Assembly: GCF_037338445.1 (NCBI RefSeq)
Contig: NZ_CP147838.1
Coordinates: 806,001-870,000 of the forward strand
Source: Salinibaculum sp. SYNS191
GTDB lineage: Archaea; Halobacteriota; Halobacteria; Halobacteriales; Haloarculaceae
DNA length: 64,000 bases
Direction: 5' to 3'
In this document: positions 1 to 9,580 of the stretch, in pieces
Layout: each line of letters starts with the position of its first letter
How positions within the stretch are numbered: position 1 is the stretch's first letter
The notes under the pieces: model-generated
What the model saw: the letters and a program-made list of their open reading frames with translations, nothing else
Told to the model about the DNA's origin: nothing
Database searches by the model: none
Position numbers and translations under genes: made by a program

Positions 1-1986
1 ATCGGCCTCGGCTGGGAGTGGAACCCCGAGGCCATCAACGGCGGCTTCACCGGCGGGACGGTCATCCCGCTCTTTGCCCTCTTTGGCTCCCTGCTGGGGA
101 GCTGGGCCGCCGCGAAGAGCCGGGCCGGCTTCGGTGCCCGCGGGCGCCAGTTCGGGGCGTTCTTCGTCATCAACCTCAACGCCTTCCTGATGGTCGCGGT
201 GATGGTCTCCATCGTCCTCTTTGTCACCGTCAAGGGCGTCGGCTACGCCTTCCACGGGTTCGCTATCGGCGCGCCGTCGGCGCTCGTCCTGCTCGCGCCG
301 CTGCTCGTGCTCGCGCTCAACCGGGCGCGAGCGCCGGCGGGCTCCGACGAGTGGCACGGCGGTGCCCGGCAGTTCTTCCGCGTGCTGCCCCTGGCCGCAA
401 TCGGTTCGCTCGCCGCGCTGCTGCTGTCGGTCGTCCTGACCGGCGACGCCGTGGAGTTCCCCTTTACCTACACCGTCCTCGTCAACCGGGAGCAGGTCGT
501 CCTCGACACGGCGGTGTCTGTCACCCCGACGGCGAAAGTCGGGACCCTCCTCGTCCTCGTCGCCGGCCTGCTCCTCTTCGTCTACTTGCTCCGCAAGTAC
601 GGGAGCCTCCGTAACGTCGGCGGGGACATCGACCGCCTCGCCCCGGTCAGAACGGCGGTCCCGCTCGCGGTCGCGGCGCTGGCCGTCCTGAACGTCGCCT
701 TCGTGGTACTCGGCAAGCAGCCGTTCGGCCTCCCGCTCGCCGACACGCTCGGGCTGGCCGCCGTCGTCGTCAGTACCCTCGGCGCGGGCGCGCTGGCACT
801 GCTCCCCCTGGCCGGGACGCTCGCTGGCGACGGGTCGATGGCCGAGACCGCCCGGGAGCGCGCACAGCTGTTCCCCGTTGGCGTCTTCGGCGGCCTCGCC
901 CTGCTCGCGGCCGTCGTCTTCCTCGAACCGACCGCCGGCGTGAATCCCGTGGTCGGCCCGGCGAACCTCGTGCCGATGGTGGCGATGGCCGCCGCCGGCG
1001 TCTCGCTCGTGACGGCCGTCGCCCTCACCCTCGCCCGGCGGTCGGCCGAGAAGAGCCTCACCGGGCGGATTCTCGGCGACCAGATTGTGCTCGCCCTCGC
1101 GGCCACCGTCGGCTTCGTCGTCCTGATGGCGCTGCACGTCGCGCTGACCGGCGCTGACTTCACGCTGGGCGGCGTGACCATCGGCACCACCGGGACGCTG
1201 TCGTGGCCGATGACGATGTCGCCGTACATCCCGCTGGGGGAGGTCCCCGGCGGCATCCTGCCGGCCGTGGTCGGCACGGTCTGGCTGGTCATCGGTGCGT
1301 CGCTCTTTGCGATTCCGCTGGGCGTCGGCGCGGCCGTCTTCCTGACGGAATATGCAGAACAGGGCAAGTTCACGAGCGTCGTCGAGGTGGCGACCAACGC
1401 CCTCTGGAGCACGCCCAGCGTCGTCTTCGGGCTGTTCGGTGCCGCCTTCCTCATCCCGCGACTCGGCGGCGACGAGTCGCTGATTGCGGGGCAACTGGTG
1501 CTCGGGTTCATGCTATTGCCGCTGGTGCTCATCACCAGCCGGGAGGCGATTCTGGCCGTCCCGGACGAGTACCGCGACGCCAGCGCCGCGCTGGGCGTCG
1601 ACCAGTGGCAGACCGTCCGCAGCGTCGTCCTGCCGGCGGCGATGCCGGGCGTCATCACCGGCGTCATCCTCGGCGTCGGCCGCATCGCCGGCGAGACGGC
1701 ACCGCTCATCCTGGTGCTCGGCTCGACGCTGAACGCGACGGAAGCCATCGACGTGCTCGGCGGCTTCCGCATCCTCGACCAGCCGCCCTTCATCGTCAAC
1801 GACGCGCTCACGCAGGCGTCGGCGTCGCTGCCGACGCAGGTGTGGGGCGTCATCGGCGCGGGCGTCAGCGGCTCCCAGTCTATGGGGTGGGCCTCGGCCT
1901 TTATCCTGCTGATGGTCGTGCTGTCGTTCTACGCCGTCGGTATCATCGCTCGGAAGTACTTCAGGAGGAAACTCGACTATGAGTAA
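1..1986 (+). CDS. pstA: Phosphate ABC transporter permease PstA (5' end outside window)
   Basis: Inner-membrane permease of the high-affinity phosphate importer. The frame is open from base 1, so the gene starts upstream; 661 residues are visible. Many hydrophobic helices are seen, and the last ~220 residues form the ABC permease core with an EAA-type loop ([14 protein letters not shown]... [10 protein letters not shown]) that docks to the ATPase. The long N-terminal half with extra helices is typical of haloarchaeal PstA, which is longer than the bacterial protein. It overlaps pstB by 8 bp. The product assignment is firm from the permease core plus pstB and phoU neighbours; PstC or PstS would be expected just to the left. 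Confidence 0.9.
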   Translation: MGLGWEWNPEAINGGFTGGTVIPLFALFGSLLGSWAAAKSRAGFGARGRQFGAFFVINLNAFLMVAVMVSIVLFVTVKGVGYAFHGFAIGAPSALVLLAPLLVLALNRARAPAGSDEWHGGARQFFRVLPLAAIGSLAALLLSVVLTGDAVEFPFTYTVLVNREQVVLDTAVSVTPTAKVGTLLVLVAGLLLFVYLLRKYGSLRNVGGDIDRLAPVRTAVPLAVAALAVLNVAFVVLGKQPFGLPLADTLGLAAVVVSTLGAGALALLPLAGTLAGDGSMAETARERAQLFPVGVFGGLALLAAVVFLEPTAGVNPVVGPANLVPMVAMAAAGVSLVTAVALTLARRSAEKSLTGRILGDQIVLALAATVGFVVLMALHVALTGADFTLGGVTIGTTGTLSWPMTMSPYIPLGEVPGGILPAVVGTVWLVIGASLFAIPLGVGAAVFLTEYAEQGKFTSVVEVATNALWSTPSVVFGLFGAAFLIPRLGGDESLIAGQLVLGFMLLPLVLITSREAILAVPDEYRDASAALGVDQWQTVRSVVLPAAMPGVITGVILGVGRIAGETAPLILVLGSTLNATEAIDVLGGFRILDQPPFIVNDALTQASASLPTQVWGVIGAGVSGSQSMGWASAFILLMVVLSFYAVGIIARKYFRRKLDYE

Positions 1987-2899
1987 CGCAATCGGAGACA
2001 CGGACACAGACACGGAGACGGGCACAGGCGCACAGACGCAGACGACGACCAGCGGCGAGAGCGAGGAGCAGATTCGCGAGGACTGGACGGAGTACCGCTT
2101 CGACGGACCCCCGAAACTCACCGTCGAGGACCTCGACGTCTACTACGGCGACGACCACGCGCTCAAGGACGTCTCGATGGAGATTCCCGAGAACAGCGTC
2201 ACCGCGCTCATCGGGCCGTCGGGGTGTGGCAAGTCCACGTTCCTGCGGTGTCTCAACCGCATGAACGACCGAATCAAGTCCGCCCGCGTCGAGGGCTCGG
2301 TCGAACTCGACGGGATGGAGGTCTACGACCCCAACGCGAACCTCGTCGAACTCCGCAAGCGCGTCGGGATGGTCTTCCAGGCCCCCAACCCGTTCCCGAA
2401 GTCCATCCGCGAGAACATCTCCTACGGCCCGCGCAAGCACGGCGACATCAACAAGGGGCTGCTCGCCCGCCTGTTCGGCCGCGACGACACCGAGGCGGAA
2501 CTCGAACTCGTCGAACGCTCGCTCAAACAGGCCGCCCTCTGGGACGAGGTCAACGACCGCCTGGAGGACAACGCGCTCGGTCTCTCCGGCGGACAACAGC
2601 AGCGCCTGTGCATCGCGCGCTGTCTCGCCGTCGACCCGGAAGTCATCCTGATGGACGAACCCGCCTCCGCGCTGGACCCAATCGCCACCTCGAAAATCGA
2701 GGACCTGGTGGAGGAACTGGCGAAGGACTACACGGTGGTCATCGTCACGCACAACATGCAACAGGCCGCACGCATCTCCGACCAGACGGCCGTGTTCCTC
2801 ACCGGCGGCGAACTCGCCGAGTACGACGACACGGACAAGATATTCGAGAGTCCGGAGAGCCAGCGCGTCGAGGACTACATCACCGGCAAGTTCGGGTAG
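1979..2899 (+). CDS. pstB: Phosphate ABC transporter ATPase PstB
   Basis: ATPase that drives phosphate import together with PstA/PstC. Walker [10 protein letters not shown] is at residues 79-87, the signature LSGGQQQR at about 202-209, and Walker B VILMDEP about 20 residues later. Its 306 residues exceed the usual ~255 because of an acidic/threonine-rich N-terminal tail (about the first 45 residues). An AGGAGG-like Shine-Dalgarno lies inside the end of pstA, and the start overlaps that gene, so translation is probably coupled. phoU follows with no gap. Confidence 0.96.
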   Translation: MSNAIGDTDTDTETGTGAQTQTTTSGESEEQIREDWTEYRFDGPPKLTVEDLDVYYGDDHALKDVSMEIPENSVTALIGPSGCGKSTFLRCLNRMNDRIKSARVEGSVELDGMEVYDPNANLVELRKRVGMVFQAPNPFPKSIRENISYGPRKHGDINKGLLARLFGRDDTEAELELVERSLKQAALWDEVNDRLEDNALGLSGGQQQRLCIARCLAVDPEVILMDEPASALDPIATSKIEDLVEELAKDYTVVIVTHNMQQAARISDQTAVFLTGGELAEYDDTDKIFESPESQRVEDYITGKFG

Positions 2900-3568
2900 A
2901 TGCCACGGGAGTCCTTCCAGGAGGACCTCGACGACCTCCAGGACGACGTGCTCGCCCTCGGCGAGACCGTCGCGGCGCGCCTGCGCCGTGCGGTCGCCGC
3001 CATCGAGAACCACGACCCGGACCTGGCCGCGTACGTCCGCGACGGCGACGCGGAGGTCAACGAGCAGTACCTCGCCATCGAGTCCGACTGCATCGACCTC
3101 CTGACGCTGCAACAGCCCGTCGCCGGCGACCTCCGATTCGTCGCCGCCTCGTTCAAGATTATCACCGACCTCGAACGCATCGGCGACCTCGCCACCAACC
3201 TCGGCGGGTACGTCCTGGAGATGAACAGGGAGGGACCGCCGCGGGACCGCCTGGCCGCCATCGGCCACCGGGTCGCCGAGCAACTCGACGACGCGCTGAC
3301 AGCCTACGCCCGGCAGGACCCCGACCTCTGCCGCGAGGTCGCCGAGCGCGACGACGCCATAGACGACCTGTGTGCCGAGGCCGCGGACGGACTGGTCCGG
3401 GGGCTCGTCGAGCAGCGCCACCACCAGACGCCGGTCGACGCGACGCTCTCGTCGGCCCAGCGCGTCCTGCTGACAGTCAGGGACCTCGAACGCGTCGGCG
3501 ACCACGCGGTCAACGTCGCCGCCCGCACCCTCTACATGGTCGAAAGTAGCGACGAACTCCTCTACTGA
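2900..3568 (+). CDS. phoU: PhoU phosphate-signalling protein, copy 1
   Basis: Cytoplasmic regulator of the Pst transporter, all-helical, with two PhoU repeats. The metal-binding E/DxxxD-type motifs are visible as DLERIGDLATN (about 90-100) and DLERVGDHAVNV (about 197-208). The ATG directly follows the pstB stop, so it belongs to the pst operon. It is about 222 residues, normal for the family, and a second phoU lies 63 bp downstream; the block around FVAASFKIITDLERIG is identical in both. Confidence 0.93.
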   Translation: MPRESFQEDLDDLQDDVLALGETVAARLRRAVAAIENHDPDLAAYVRDGDAEVNEQYLAIESDCIDLLTLQQPVAGDLRFVAASFKIITDLERIGDLATNLGGYVLEMNREGPPRDRLAAIGHRVAEQLDDALTAYARQDPDLCREVAERDDAIDDLCAEAADGLVRGLVEQRHHQTPVDATLSSAQRVLLTVRDLERVGDHAVNVAARTLYMVESSDELLY

Positions 3569-3600
3569 GGCCTCAATCGAAGTGTTGGGGCGAACATAAC

Positions 3601-3608
3601 CTATATAC
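3601..3608 (+). promoter_or_regulatory. TATA box for second phoU
   Basis: CTATATAC lies 24-31 nt before the ATG at 3632, the normal spacing for a leaderless haloarchaeal transcript. It suggests that phoU copy 2 can be transcribed separately from the pst operon. Confidence 0.6.
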
Positions 3609-3631
3609 CTCGGGACGGCACACCCACGAGC

Positions 3632-4306
3632 ATGCCACGAGAGGGGTATCAGGACCAACTCGACGAACTCCGCGAGGACGTCCTGTACATGAGCGAGGTC
3701 GTCCTGGAACGGCTCCGGACCGGACTGGACGCCCTCGACCGGAAGGACGAGGACCTGGCCTGGGACGTCATCGAGGGCGACCACGAGATCAATCAGCTCT
3801 ATCTCGACCTCGAACAGGACTGCATCGACCTGCTGGCGCTCCAGCAACCGGTCGCCGGCGACCTCCGCTTCGTCGCCGCCTCGTTCAAGATTATCACCGA
3901 CCTCGAACGCATCGGCGACCTCGCCACCAACCTCGGCGACTACACGCTGGAAGCCCAGCAGAGCGTCTTCCCCGACGTCGACGTCCAGGCGATCGGCTCC
4001 GAGACCATCGACATGGTCGAGGCGGCGATGGACGCCTACGCCGAGGCGGACGCGGAGGCCTGCTACGCCATCGCCGAGGCCGACGACGCGTTAGACGAGC
4101 AGTGCGAGCGCGCCTCCGAGACGGTCGCCCGTGAACTCATCGAGCGCGAGGACACCGAGAGCGAGGAAGAGGTCGAACGCCTGATGCGGGACGTCCACCG
4201 ACTGCTGTTGACCATCCGGGACCTCGAACGCGTCGGCGACCACGCGGTCAACATCGCCGCGCGCACCCTCTACATGGTCGAGAACGACGACGACCTGCTC
4301 TACTAG
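3632..4306 (+). CDS. phoU: PhoU phosphate-signalling protein, copy 2
   Basis: Second PhoU, 224 residues, with both helical repeats and both metal-binding motifs (DLERIGDLATNLG and DLERVGDHAVNI). It is clearly a paralogue of the gene immediately upstream: the middle segment QQPVAGDLRFVAASF is shared word for word, while the second repeat is more acidic and diverged. It has its own TATA box. The pair may form hetero-oligomers or respond separately to phosphate; that is inference. Confidence 0.93.
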   Translation: MPREGYQDQLDELREDVLYMSEVVLERLRTGLDALDRKDEDLAWDVIEGDHEINQLYLDLEQDCIDLLALQQPVAGDLRFVAASFKIITDLERIGDLATNLGDYTLEAQQSVFPDVDVQAIGSETIDMVEAAMDAYAEADAEACYAIAEADDALDEQCERASETVARELIEREDTESEEEVERLMRDVHRLLLTIRDLERVGDHAVNIAARTLYMVENDDDLLY

Positions 4307-4308
4307 AC

Positions 4309-5904
4309 CTAGAGGAGCCTGACTGTCCCTTCTCCCGCCAGCGTCTCCGGCACCGTCAGTACCACCGCCGTCCTCGCACCCGACCCGGTGATAAGGTGGA
4401 GGGTCACCCGCTCGCCCGCCTCCAGTGCCGGCACTGCGCCCGAGTCGACCCCCGGGACGGTGTCGCGCTGGCCGACGTCGAACCGGAGCCGCGCGCGGTC
4501 GGCGGGCGCGTTCACCACGCCACTGTCCGCTATCGAGCCGTCGTCGTCCGCGACGCTCGACACGCCGTAGGTTCCGGTCGCGCCGTCGGCGTCCGCCTCG
4601 GCGTGGACGAGGGTGTAGGCCTCCGACTCGTCGGCCCAGCGGACGACGACGTCCCGGATGTCGATGGGCGACTCGCCCCCCGTCGGGGCCACCACGAGTT
4701 CGACGGTCCCGACCGACCCGTCGGCGACGTCGGTGCCGACGCCCCTGACCGGCCGAAGCCGGCTGGAAACCTGCTCGGCCGACCCCTCCCCGGTCTCCTC
4801 GGTCGACGACTGGACGAACCCCGCGGTGTTCAGAAGGACGCCGCCAAAGAGGAACGTCACCGGGCTGTTCCGGGCGAACTCCGCCGGCGGGGCGGCGTAC
4901 CTGACCGTGAGCGTCGACCCGTCCCGGGCGACTGTGGCGTCTTCCAGATACGTCGACGCACCGGTCAGGTAGAACTGCTCGACGCGGCCCCCGCTACCCG
5001 AGGCCTCCGACTGTAGCTGCTGGATGCGGTCGAGGAGTAGCTGTTTCCCGCCCAGGAGCGTGCTGCGGACGTCCTCCGCGGCGTCCGCCGAGGACGCGAC
5101 CATCGAGACGTCGACGACGCGGCTGGAGCCGTCCCTGTAGACGGACGTCGCGGCCGTCTCGACCGCCGAGAGGGTCCCGGTGTCCACCTCGCCGACACCA
5201 AGTCCGGCGAAGGCCCGCTCGGGGACTGCCGCGGCATACCGGCCCATGCCGCGGGTGCCGGTGTAGACCGAGCGGAGTTGGCCCGAGAGCCCGTCGTCGT
5301 CCCCCTGACGGCGGTCGACGACGCTCCGGACGGCCGCGTCGGTTCCGATGGCGTACGTGCCGTCGCCGAGGTCCGCGAGCGGCCCGCCGGCCTCCGGGGA
5401 GTACAGCGTCGTCCCGCGGTACGTCTCCTCGGTCAGCGTGCCGTCCTCACCGCCGAACTCGTCGAGCAGCGTCGATTTCGACCAGTCCGTCCACAGGACG
5501 ACACCGCCGCCGCTCTCCTCCCGGTCGGCGACGCGGTGGAACCCGAGGATTTCGCGCATCTGTCGGAAGTCGAAACCGGTGTCGGCGGCCACCGTATCTA
5601 GCCACCCGTCGAGGGTCTGCTGCTCGCTGAACGCGGCCGATTCGGTGAGCGAGGCGATGCTCCGATCGATGCCGTCCCGGAGCGCCGTGTCGGCGAGGAA
5701 CGTCTCGACGTCGACGTAGCCGACGCCGGAGGCCATCGCGGGGACGTACCCCACGCGGCCGGTGTCGCCGTCGCGTTGGCCGTCGGGGGAGTCCGAGCCC
5801 GAGTCGCCCAGACAGCCGGCGAGCCCGCCGGTCGCGGCGACTCCGAGGAGGGCGGCGCTCGTCTGCAGGAGACTGCGTCTGTCAGTGGAGGGCGGAGCTG
5901 TCAT
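4309..5904 (-). CDS. Tat-exported lipoprotein of unknown function
   Basis: Secreted, probably lipid-anchored protein of 531 residues. The N-terminus has the twin-arginine pair (R9 R10), a hydrophobic stretch and a lipobox ending GLAGC at residue 31, followed by a Ser/Gly/Asp-rich linker. The body looks like beta-rich extracellular haloarchaeal proteins with no catalytic motif I can name. It is convergent with phoU (2 bp between stops), so no operon link is implied. A TATA-like element flanked by an inverted repeat lies just upstream. Confidence 0.8.
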   Translation of the reverse strand: MTAPPSTDRRSLLQTSAALLGVAATGGLAGCLGDSGSDSPDGQRDGDTGRVGYVPAMASGVGYVDVETFLADTALRDGIDRSIASLTESAAFSEQQTLDGWLDTVAADTGFDFRQMREILGFHRVADREESGGGVVLWTDWSKSTLLDEFGGEDGTLTEETYRGTTLYSPEAGGPLADLGDGTYAIGTDAAVRSVVDRRQGDDDGLSGQLRSVYTGTRGMGRYAAAVPERAFAGLGVGEVDTGTLSAVETAATSVYRDGSSRVVDVSMVASSADAAEDVRSTLLGGKQLLLDRIQQLQSEASGSGGRVEQFYLTGASTYLEDATVARDGSTLTVRYAAPPAEFARNSPVTFLFGGVLLNTAGFVQSSTEETGEGSAEQVSSRLRPVRGVGTDVADGSVGTVELVVAPTGGESPIDIRDVVVRWADESEAYTLVHAEADADGATGTYGVSSVADDDGSIADSGVVNAPADRARLRFDVGQRDTVPGVDSGAVPALEAGERVTLHLITGSGARTAVVLTVPETLAGEGTVRLL

Positions 5905-5921
5905 CGGGAACGAGTTCTATG

Positions 5922-5944
5922 CCCACGGACATAAGCCTCGTGGG
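5922..5944 (-). promoter_or_regulatory. Inverted repeat spanning the TATA of the lipoprotein gene
   Basis: CCCACG (5922-5927) and CGTGGG (5939-5944) form perfect 6-bp arms around 11 bp that include CTTAT on the minus strand, about 27 nt before the start at 5904. A repressor bound here would cover the promoter. No regulator is identified. Confidence 0.4.
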
Positions 5945-5954
5945 GGTCCGACCG

Positions 5955-6647
5955 TCACCGCTCGGCGTCGGCCAGTCCCGTCTCGACGATGCGGAACTGT
6001 CCGGTCGCGCCGGCCTCGCGGGCGTGGTGTTTCTCCAGCGTCGCGCGCCGGTTGCCGCCGCGAAACCGGTCCAGGCGGAGGATGACGCCGGACCAGTGGT
6101 CCAGCGTGTGCCCGCCCAGCGCCCGCGCCTGGTCGGAGTCGGGGTCGGTGAACACCTGGTTGGTAAAGGCCACGGCGAGGTCGTGTTTGCGGGCGAGCGA
6201 GAGCAGGTGCGTAATCTGGCGGGCGACGGCGCGCAGCGTCTCGCCCTCGGCCTGTTCGGTCCGCCGCAGGCGGTAGAACCCGGTCGCGCTGTCCAGCACG
6301 ATGAGGTCGACCTGCTCGGCGAACTCCGCGGCGTCCTGGACGGCCTCCTGCTGTTCCTCGAAGGAGAGCGCGTCGGTGATGATGATGCGCGAGGCGAGGT
6401 CGTCGACGGTCTGGTCCGCGCGGGCGTGGCCCGCGGCGAGTTGCTCCAGGCGGTCCAGCGAGAGTCCCTCGGTGTCGACGTACAGCGCCGACTGGCCGGC
6501 GGCGGCGACCTCCATCGCCGCCGAGAGGACGACGTTGGTTTTGCCCGCGGCCGGCGGACCGTACACCTGGGTCGCCGCCCCGCGCTCGAAGCCGCCGCCG
6601 AGCAGGTCGTCGACCGCGTCGCAACCAGTCGGTATCGGGTCTGTCAC
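5955..6647 (-). CDS. radB: RadB recombinase paralogue
   Basis: Archaeal RecA/RadA-family ATPase that assists RadA in homologous recombination. Walker A is GPPAAGKT at residues 30-37, and Walker B LIVLDSA lies near residue 135. At 230 residues it matches RadB, which lacks the N-terminal HhH domain of RadA. Start is a GTG at 6647, the first codon that keeps the usual N-terminus MTDPIPTGCDAVDDLLGGG. The upstream lipoprotein gene reads the same way across a 50-bp gap, and there may be independent promoters. Confidence 0.92.
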   Translation of the reverse strand: MTDPIPTGCDAVDDLLGGGFERGAATQVYGPPAAGKTNVVLSAAMEVAAAGQSALYVDTEGLSLDRLEQLAAGHARADQTVDDLASRIIITDALSFEEQQEAVQDAAEFAEQVDLIVLDSATGFYRLRRTEQAEGETLRAVARQITHLLSLARKHDLAVAFTNQVFTDPDSDQARALGGHTLDHWSGVILRLDRFRGGNRRATLEKHHAREAGATGQFRIVETGLADAER

Positions 6648-6707
6648 GTGTCTGGCTTGGACCGGACCGAGTTAAAAGGCCTCGCCTCGGCCCGAACCGG
6701 GTCAGGG

Positions 6708-7094
6708 TCAGAAGCCGTGGGGTGGGCCGGGCGTCGGGCGCTCCGTGTCGTCGGGCGTGGTGACAGAGAGGACCGTTCCGAGGCCGGCGAGGAAGTCGAC
6801 GACGAGCCCGAACAGCACCAGCAGGCTGCCGACGTCGGTGCCCCGGCTGACGGCCAGACCGACGAGCACGAGCACCGTCAAAAGCGAGAACAGCACAGAG
6901 ACCAGGAGGCCGCTGACAGAATCGGGGACAAGGACCCCCGCCGCGACGCCGACCAGGGCGGCCAGGGTCACGACCGGGCCGACCGCGAGCAGTGCGACGA
7001 CCGCCAGTTCGACGCCGAGCGTGGCGGCCAGGATGCCGAAGAAGACCAGCACACCCAGCAGCAGGTGTCCCTTGGCGTTGCGGCCGCCCGTCAT
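6708..7094 (-). CDS. Small integral membrane protein, unknown
   Basis: 128-residue protein made almost entirely of four hydrophobic helices, with a short charged N-terminus (MTGGRNAKGH) and a proline-rich acidic C-terminus. The ATG at 7094 is chosen because a longer in-frame extension to 7190 has no hydrophobic or conserved character. It lies upstream of radB on the same strand with a 60-bp gap. No family recognised. Confidence 0.7.
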   Translation of the reverse strand: MTGGRNAKGHLLLGVLVFFGILAATLGVELAVVALLAVGPVVTLAALVGVAAGVLVPDSVSGLLVSVLFSLLTVLVLVGLAVSRGTDVGSLLVLFGLVVDFLAGLGTVLSVTTPDDTERPTPGPPHGF

Positions 7095-7164
7095 CGTCCG
7101 ACCTTGCCGGGCGGCGGTCAAAAACCTGCGGACACGGGGGAGATGTAAGTAGGCCGGTCGCCAA

Positions 7165-7902
7165 GTGAGGGGCGTGATAGTCGTCGCCACCGAGGACTTC
7201 GAGGTCTACCACGACATCGTCACGGAGCTGCGCGGCAGGGGCGTGGAGTTCACCACGGTCGAGCCCGGCGACGACGTTCCCGAGCGGACGACAGTGCTGG
7301 TGACCGGCCCCGACGACGAAGTCGACGTCCCGGCAGGCGTGGCGCGGGTCGTGGCGAGACCCGACGCCCCCCGGCAGGCCGTCGAGGAGGTCGTGACGCT
7401 GCTGCGCGGCGGCGAGGGACGGACCGTCGTGGGCATCGACCCCGGCGAGCGGCCGGGAATCGCGGTGCTGGTCGGCGACATGGTGGTCGCCACGTTCCAG
7501 GTGCCGGCCGACCGCGCCGCCGAGGTCGTCGGGGAGGAACTCGCGGACGCGACGGACCCGCTGGTCCGCATCGGTGACGGCGCGCGTCTGGTCGGGTCGC
7601 GCATCATCGACGACATCGACGCGCCGGTCGAACTCGTCGACGAGAGCGGGACGACGCCCTATCTCGGGGCCGGGACCCGCGGGATGGGCGACGTGCTGGC
7701 GGCGGTCAACATCGCCCGCATCGAGGGCGAGCGCATCGAGAGCCGCGATATCGAGCCGACTGCGGGCGAACTCCAGCGCATCAAGGACCGCTCGCGCGAG
7801 GAGAGCGAGGCGAACCGCGCCATCGACGAGACGCTCGCGCGGAAGGTCGCAGTCGGCGACCTCACCATCCGCGAGGCCCTGGACGAACACGGCGAGGAGT
7901 GA
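7165..7902 (+). CDS. Predicted RNase H-fold (RuvC-like) protein
   Basis: 245-residue haloarchaeal protein. The middle carries VVGIDPGERPGIAVL, the first beta-strand/catalytic Asp signature of RuvC and YqgF-type RNase H folds, and a later acidic position near RIGDGARL. The C-terminal third is charged and helical (RIKDRSREESEANRAID). The start is GTG at 7165 (MRGVIVVATEDF). The fold gives a hint of nuclease or resolvase-like activity, but the substrate is unknown and the full catalytic triad could not be confirmed by eye. Confidence 0.7.
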   Translation: MRGVIVVATEDFEVYHDIVTELRGRGVEFTTVEPGDDVPERTTVLVTGPDDEVDVPAGVARVVARPDAPRQAVEEVVTLLRGGEGRTVVGIDPGERPGIAVLVGDMVVATFQVPADRAAEVVGEELADATDPLVRIGDGARLVGSRIIDDIDAPVELVDESGTTPYLGAGTRGMGDVLAAVNIARIEGERIESRDIEPTAGELQRIKDRSREESEANRAIDETLARKVAVGDLTIREALDEHGEE

Positions 7903-7920
7903 GCGACGCGGCGGGCGACG

Positions 7921-9531
7921 CTATTGCAGTTCCTCGGGGAGGACGTAGCGGCCGTCCTCCGTCGGGAACGGCACCACGTCCGCGATTGCCTCGGCATTTA
8001 TCGGGCCGTAGACGTGCGCGTAGCCGCCCTGTGGCATCTCCTCGTACTTCACCGGCGCGTCGAGTCGGTCGGGGTCGACGACCAGAAGCCGGAGGTCCTC
8101 GGCGTCAGCGTACAGCGTCTGCGCGATGGTGACCACCTGCGCCGGCGTCGAGCAGTGGATGAACCCCTCGCTGTCCAGCGACGGGTCGCGGTAGGGACTG
8201 TCCCCGGTGGGGTCGGCATCGCCCTCCAGGATGTGGACGAGTCGGTCGGCGCGGCCGTCGCGGACCGCCGCCTCCGCCCGCCGCGAGACGTCCCGCAGGG
8301 GCAGTCCCGTCTCGTTCGCGACGGCGAGCGCGTCGTCGTACTCCGCGCTGACGTCGTACACCTCGCCGTCGGCGCTGGCCACCTTCACCGCCACCTCGTA
8401 TCTGGTTCCCTCGTGGGCAACGGTCGCCGTCACCCGCTCGCGGTCGGCCACCCAGCGGTGCCCCGCGCCGTGTTCGCGGACGCCGAGCGTCCCGGTCTCC
8501 TCGGCCAGTCGCCGCGCGACCCGCTGTGCGTCCTCGGGCTTGACGACGACCTTCACGAGGTGGCCGGGGCGAGACTTCTTCATCGTCAGCGGGACGATAG
8601 AGACGTCCAGCGCGCCGGCGTCGGTCAGCGTCTCCTGGAGGCCGCCGAGCAGTTCCGGGGCCGCGTCGTCCAGGTTCGTCTCCAGGACGGTGATGCTGTC
8701 GCGGCTGAGGTCGCCCGACTGCTCGCCGACGATGGCGCGGAGGACGTTCGGATGCTGGTCGAAGGAGTAGGTACCCGCACCGTAGCCCGAGGCGGTGACC
8801 GTCAGCGGTGGCAGAGCGTCGACGCCTTCCGCAACGTGGGCGAGGATGGCCGCGCCGGTCGGCGTGAGCAGTTCGGCGTCGACCGGTCCTCCTTCGAACT
8901 GCCAGTCGGCGCGTTCGGCGACGTTGACGACTGCCGGCGTGGGGACGGGATAGGTGCCGTGGGACATCGACACCTCGCCGCCGCCGACCGACAGCGGCGT
9001 CGTCACCACGCGGTCGACGTCGAGGTCGGCGAGCAGGAGACACACGCCCACCACGTCGGCGATGGCGTCGTCGGTACCCACCTCGTGGAAGTGCGTGTCG
9101 TCGAGGTCGGTCCCGTGGACGGCCGCCTCCGCCTCGCCCAGTATCTCGAAGATGGCCCTCGCGTCGGCTTCGACGCCATCGGGGAGGTCCATCCCGGCCA
9201 CGATGTCGACGACTTCGGCGTAGGTCCGACTCGGGCCGTGACCCTCCGCGTGGACGTGGTCGTGGTCTGCATGCGCGTGGTCGCCGTCCGCGTGGTCGTC
9301 CTCGTCGTGAGTGTGGTGGTTTGCGCCTCCGTCCTCGTCGGGGTCGACGAGTCGCACGTCGACCGTGGTCGCACTGATGCCCCGTTTCGTGGTCGTCCCG
9401 ACCTCGTAGCGCACGTCGAGTGCGTCCTCGACGGGCGCGAGCGCCGAGCGGTCGGCACCGGCGGCGAGCAGCGCACCGAGCAGCATGTCGCCGCTGGCGC
9501 CCATCCGGCCGTCGAGTGCGATGGTTCGCAT
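7921..9531 (-). CDS. larC: LarC nickel-pincer cofactor protein fused to a DUF952 domain
   Basis: LarC inserts nickel into the pyridinium-3,5-bisthiocarboxylate mononucleotide cofactor of lactate racemase-type enzymes. The N-terminus DGRMGASGDMLLGAL is the family signature, followed by a His/Asp-rich metal-binding insert (NHHTHDEDDHADGDHAHADH, about residues 75-95). The last ~115 residues (HILEGDADP... DSEGFIHCSTPAQV... HVYGPIN) match the DUF952 pattern, an extra domain that LarC normally lacks. ATG at 9531 is chosen because it gives the canonical N-terminus. No larA, larB or larE was seen in the window. Confidence 0.87.
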   Translation of the reverse strand: MRTIALDGRMGASGDMLLGALLAAGADRSALAPVEDALDVRYEVGTTTKRGISATTVDVRLVDPDEDGGANHHTHDEDDHADGDHAHADHDHVHAEGHGPSRTYAEVVDIVAGMDLPDGVEADARAIFEILGEAEAAVHGTDLDDTHFHEVGTDDAIADVVGVCLLLADLDVDRVVTTPLSVGGGEVSMSHGTYPVPTPAVVNVAERADWQFEGGPVDAELLTPTGAAILAHVAEGVDALPPLTVTASGYGAGTYSFDQHPNVLRAIVGEQSGDLSRDSITVLETNLDDAAPELLGGLQETLTDAGALDVSIVPLTMKKSRPGHLVKVVVKPEDAQRVARRLAEETGTLGVREHGAGHRWVADRERVTATVAHEGTRYEVAVKVASADGEVYDVSAEYDDALAVANETGLPLRDVSRRAEAAVRDGRADRLVHILEGDADPTGDSPYRDPSLDSEGFIHCSTPAQVVTIAQTLYADAEDLRLLVVDPDRLDAPVKYEEMPQGGYAHVYGPINAEAIADVVPFPTEDGRYVLPEELQ

Positions 9532-9580
9532 ACACGAGCGCAGGCCCGCGCGGGACAATACACTGTCGACTGCCAGGACG

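Noticed and set aside
582..1853. Long minus-strand open frame opposite pstA
   Set aside because: It is a Ser/Thr/Arg-rich shadow of the high-GC pstA gene with no protein-like motifs.
1961..3847. Very long minus-strand frame opposite pstB and phoU
   Set aside because: Composition (Val/Asp/Arg repeats) is that of antisense to acidic haloarchaeal genes, and three confident genes lie on the other strand.
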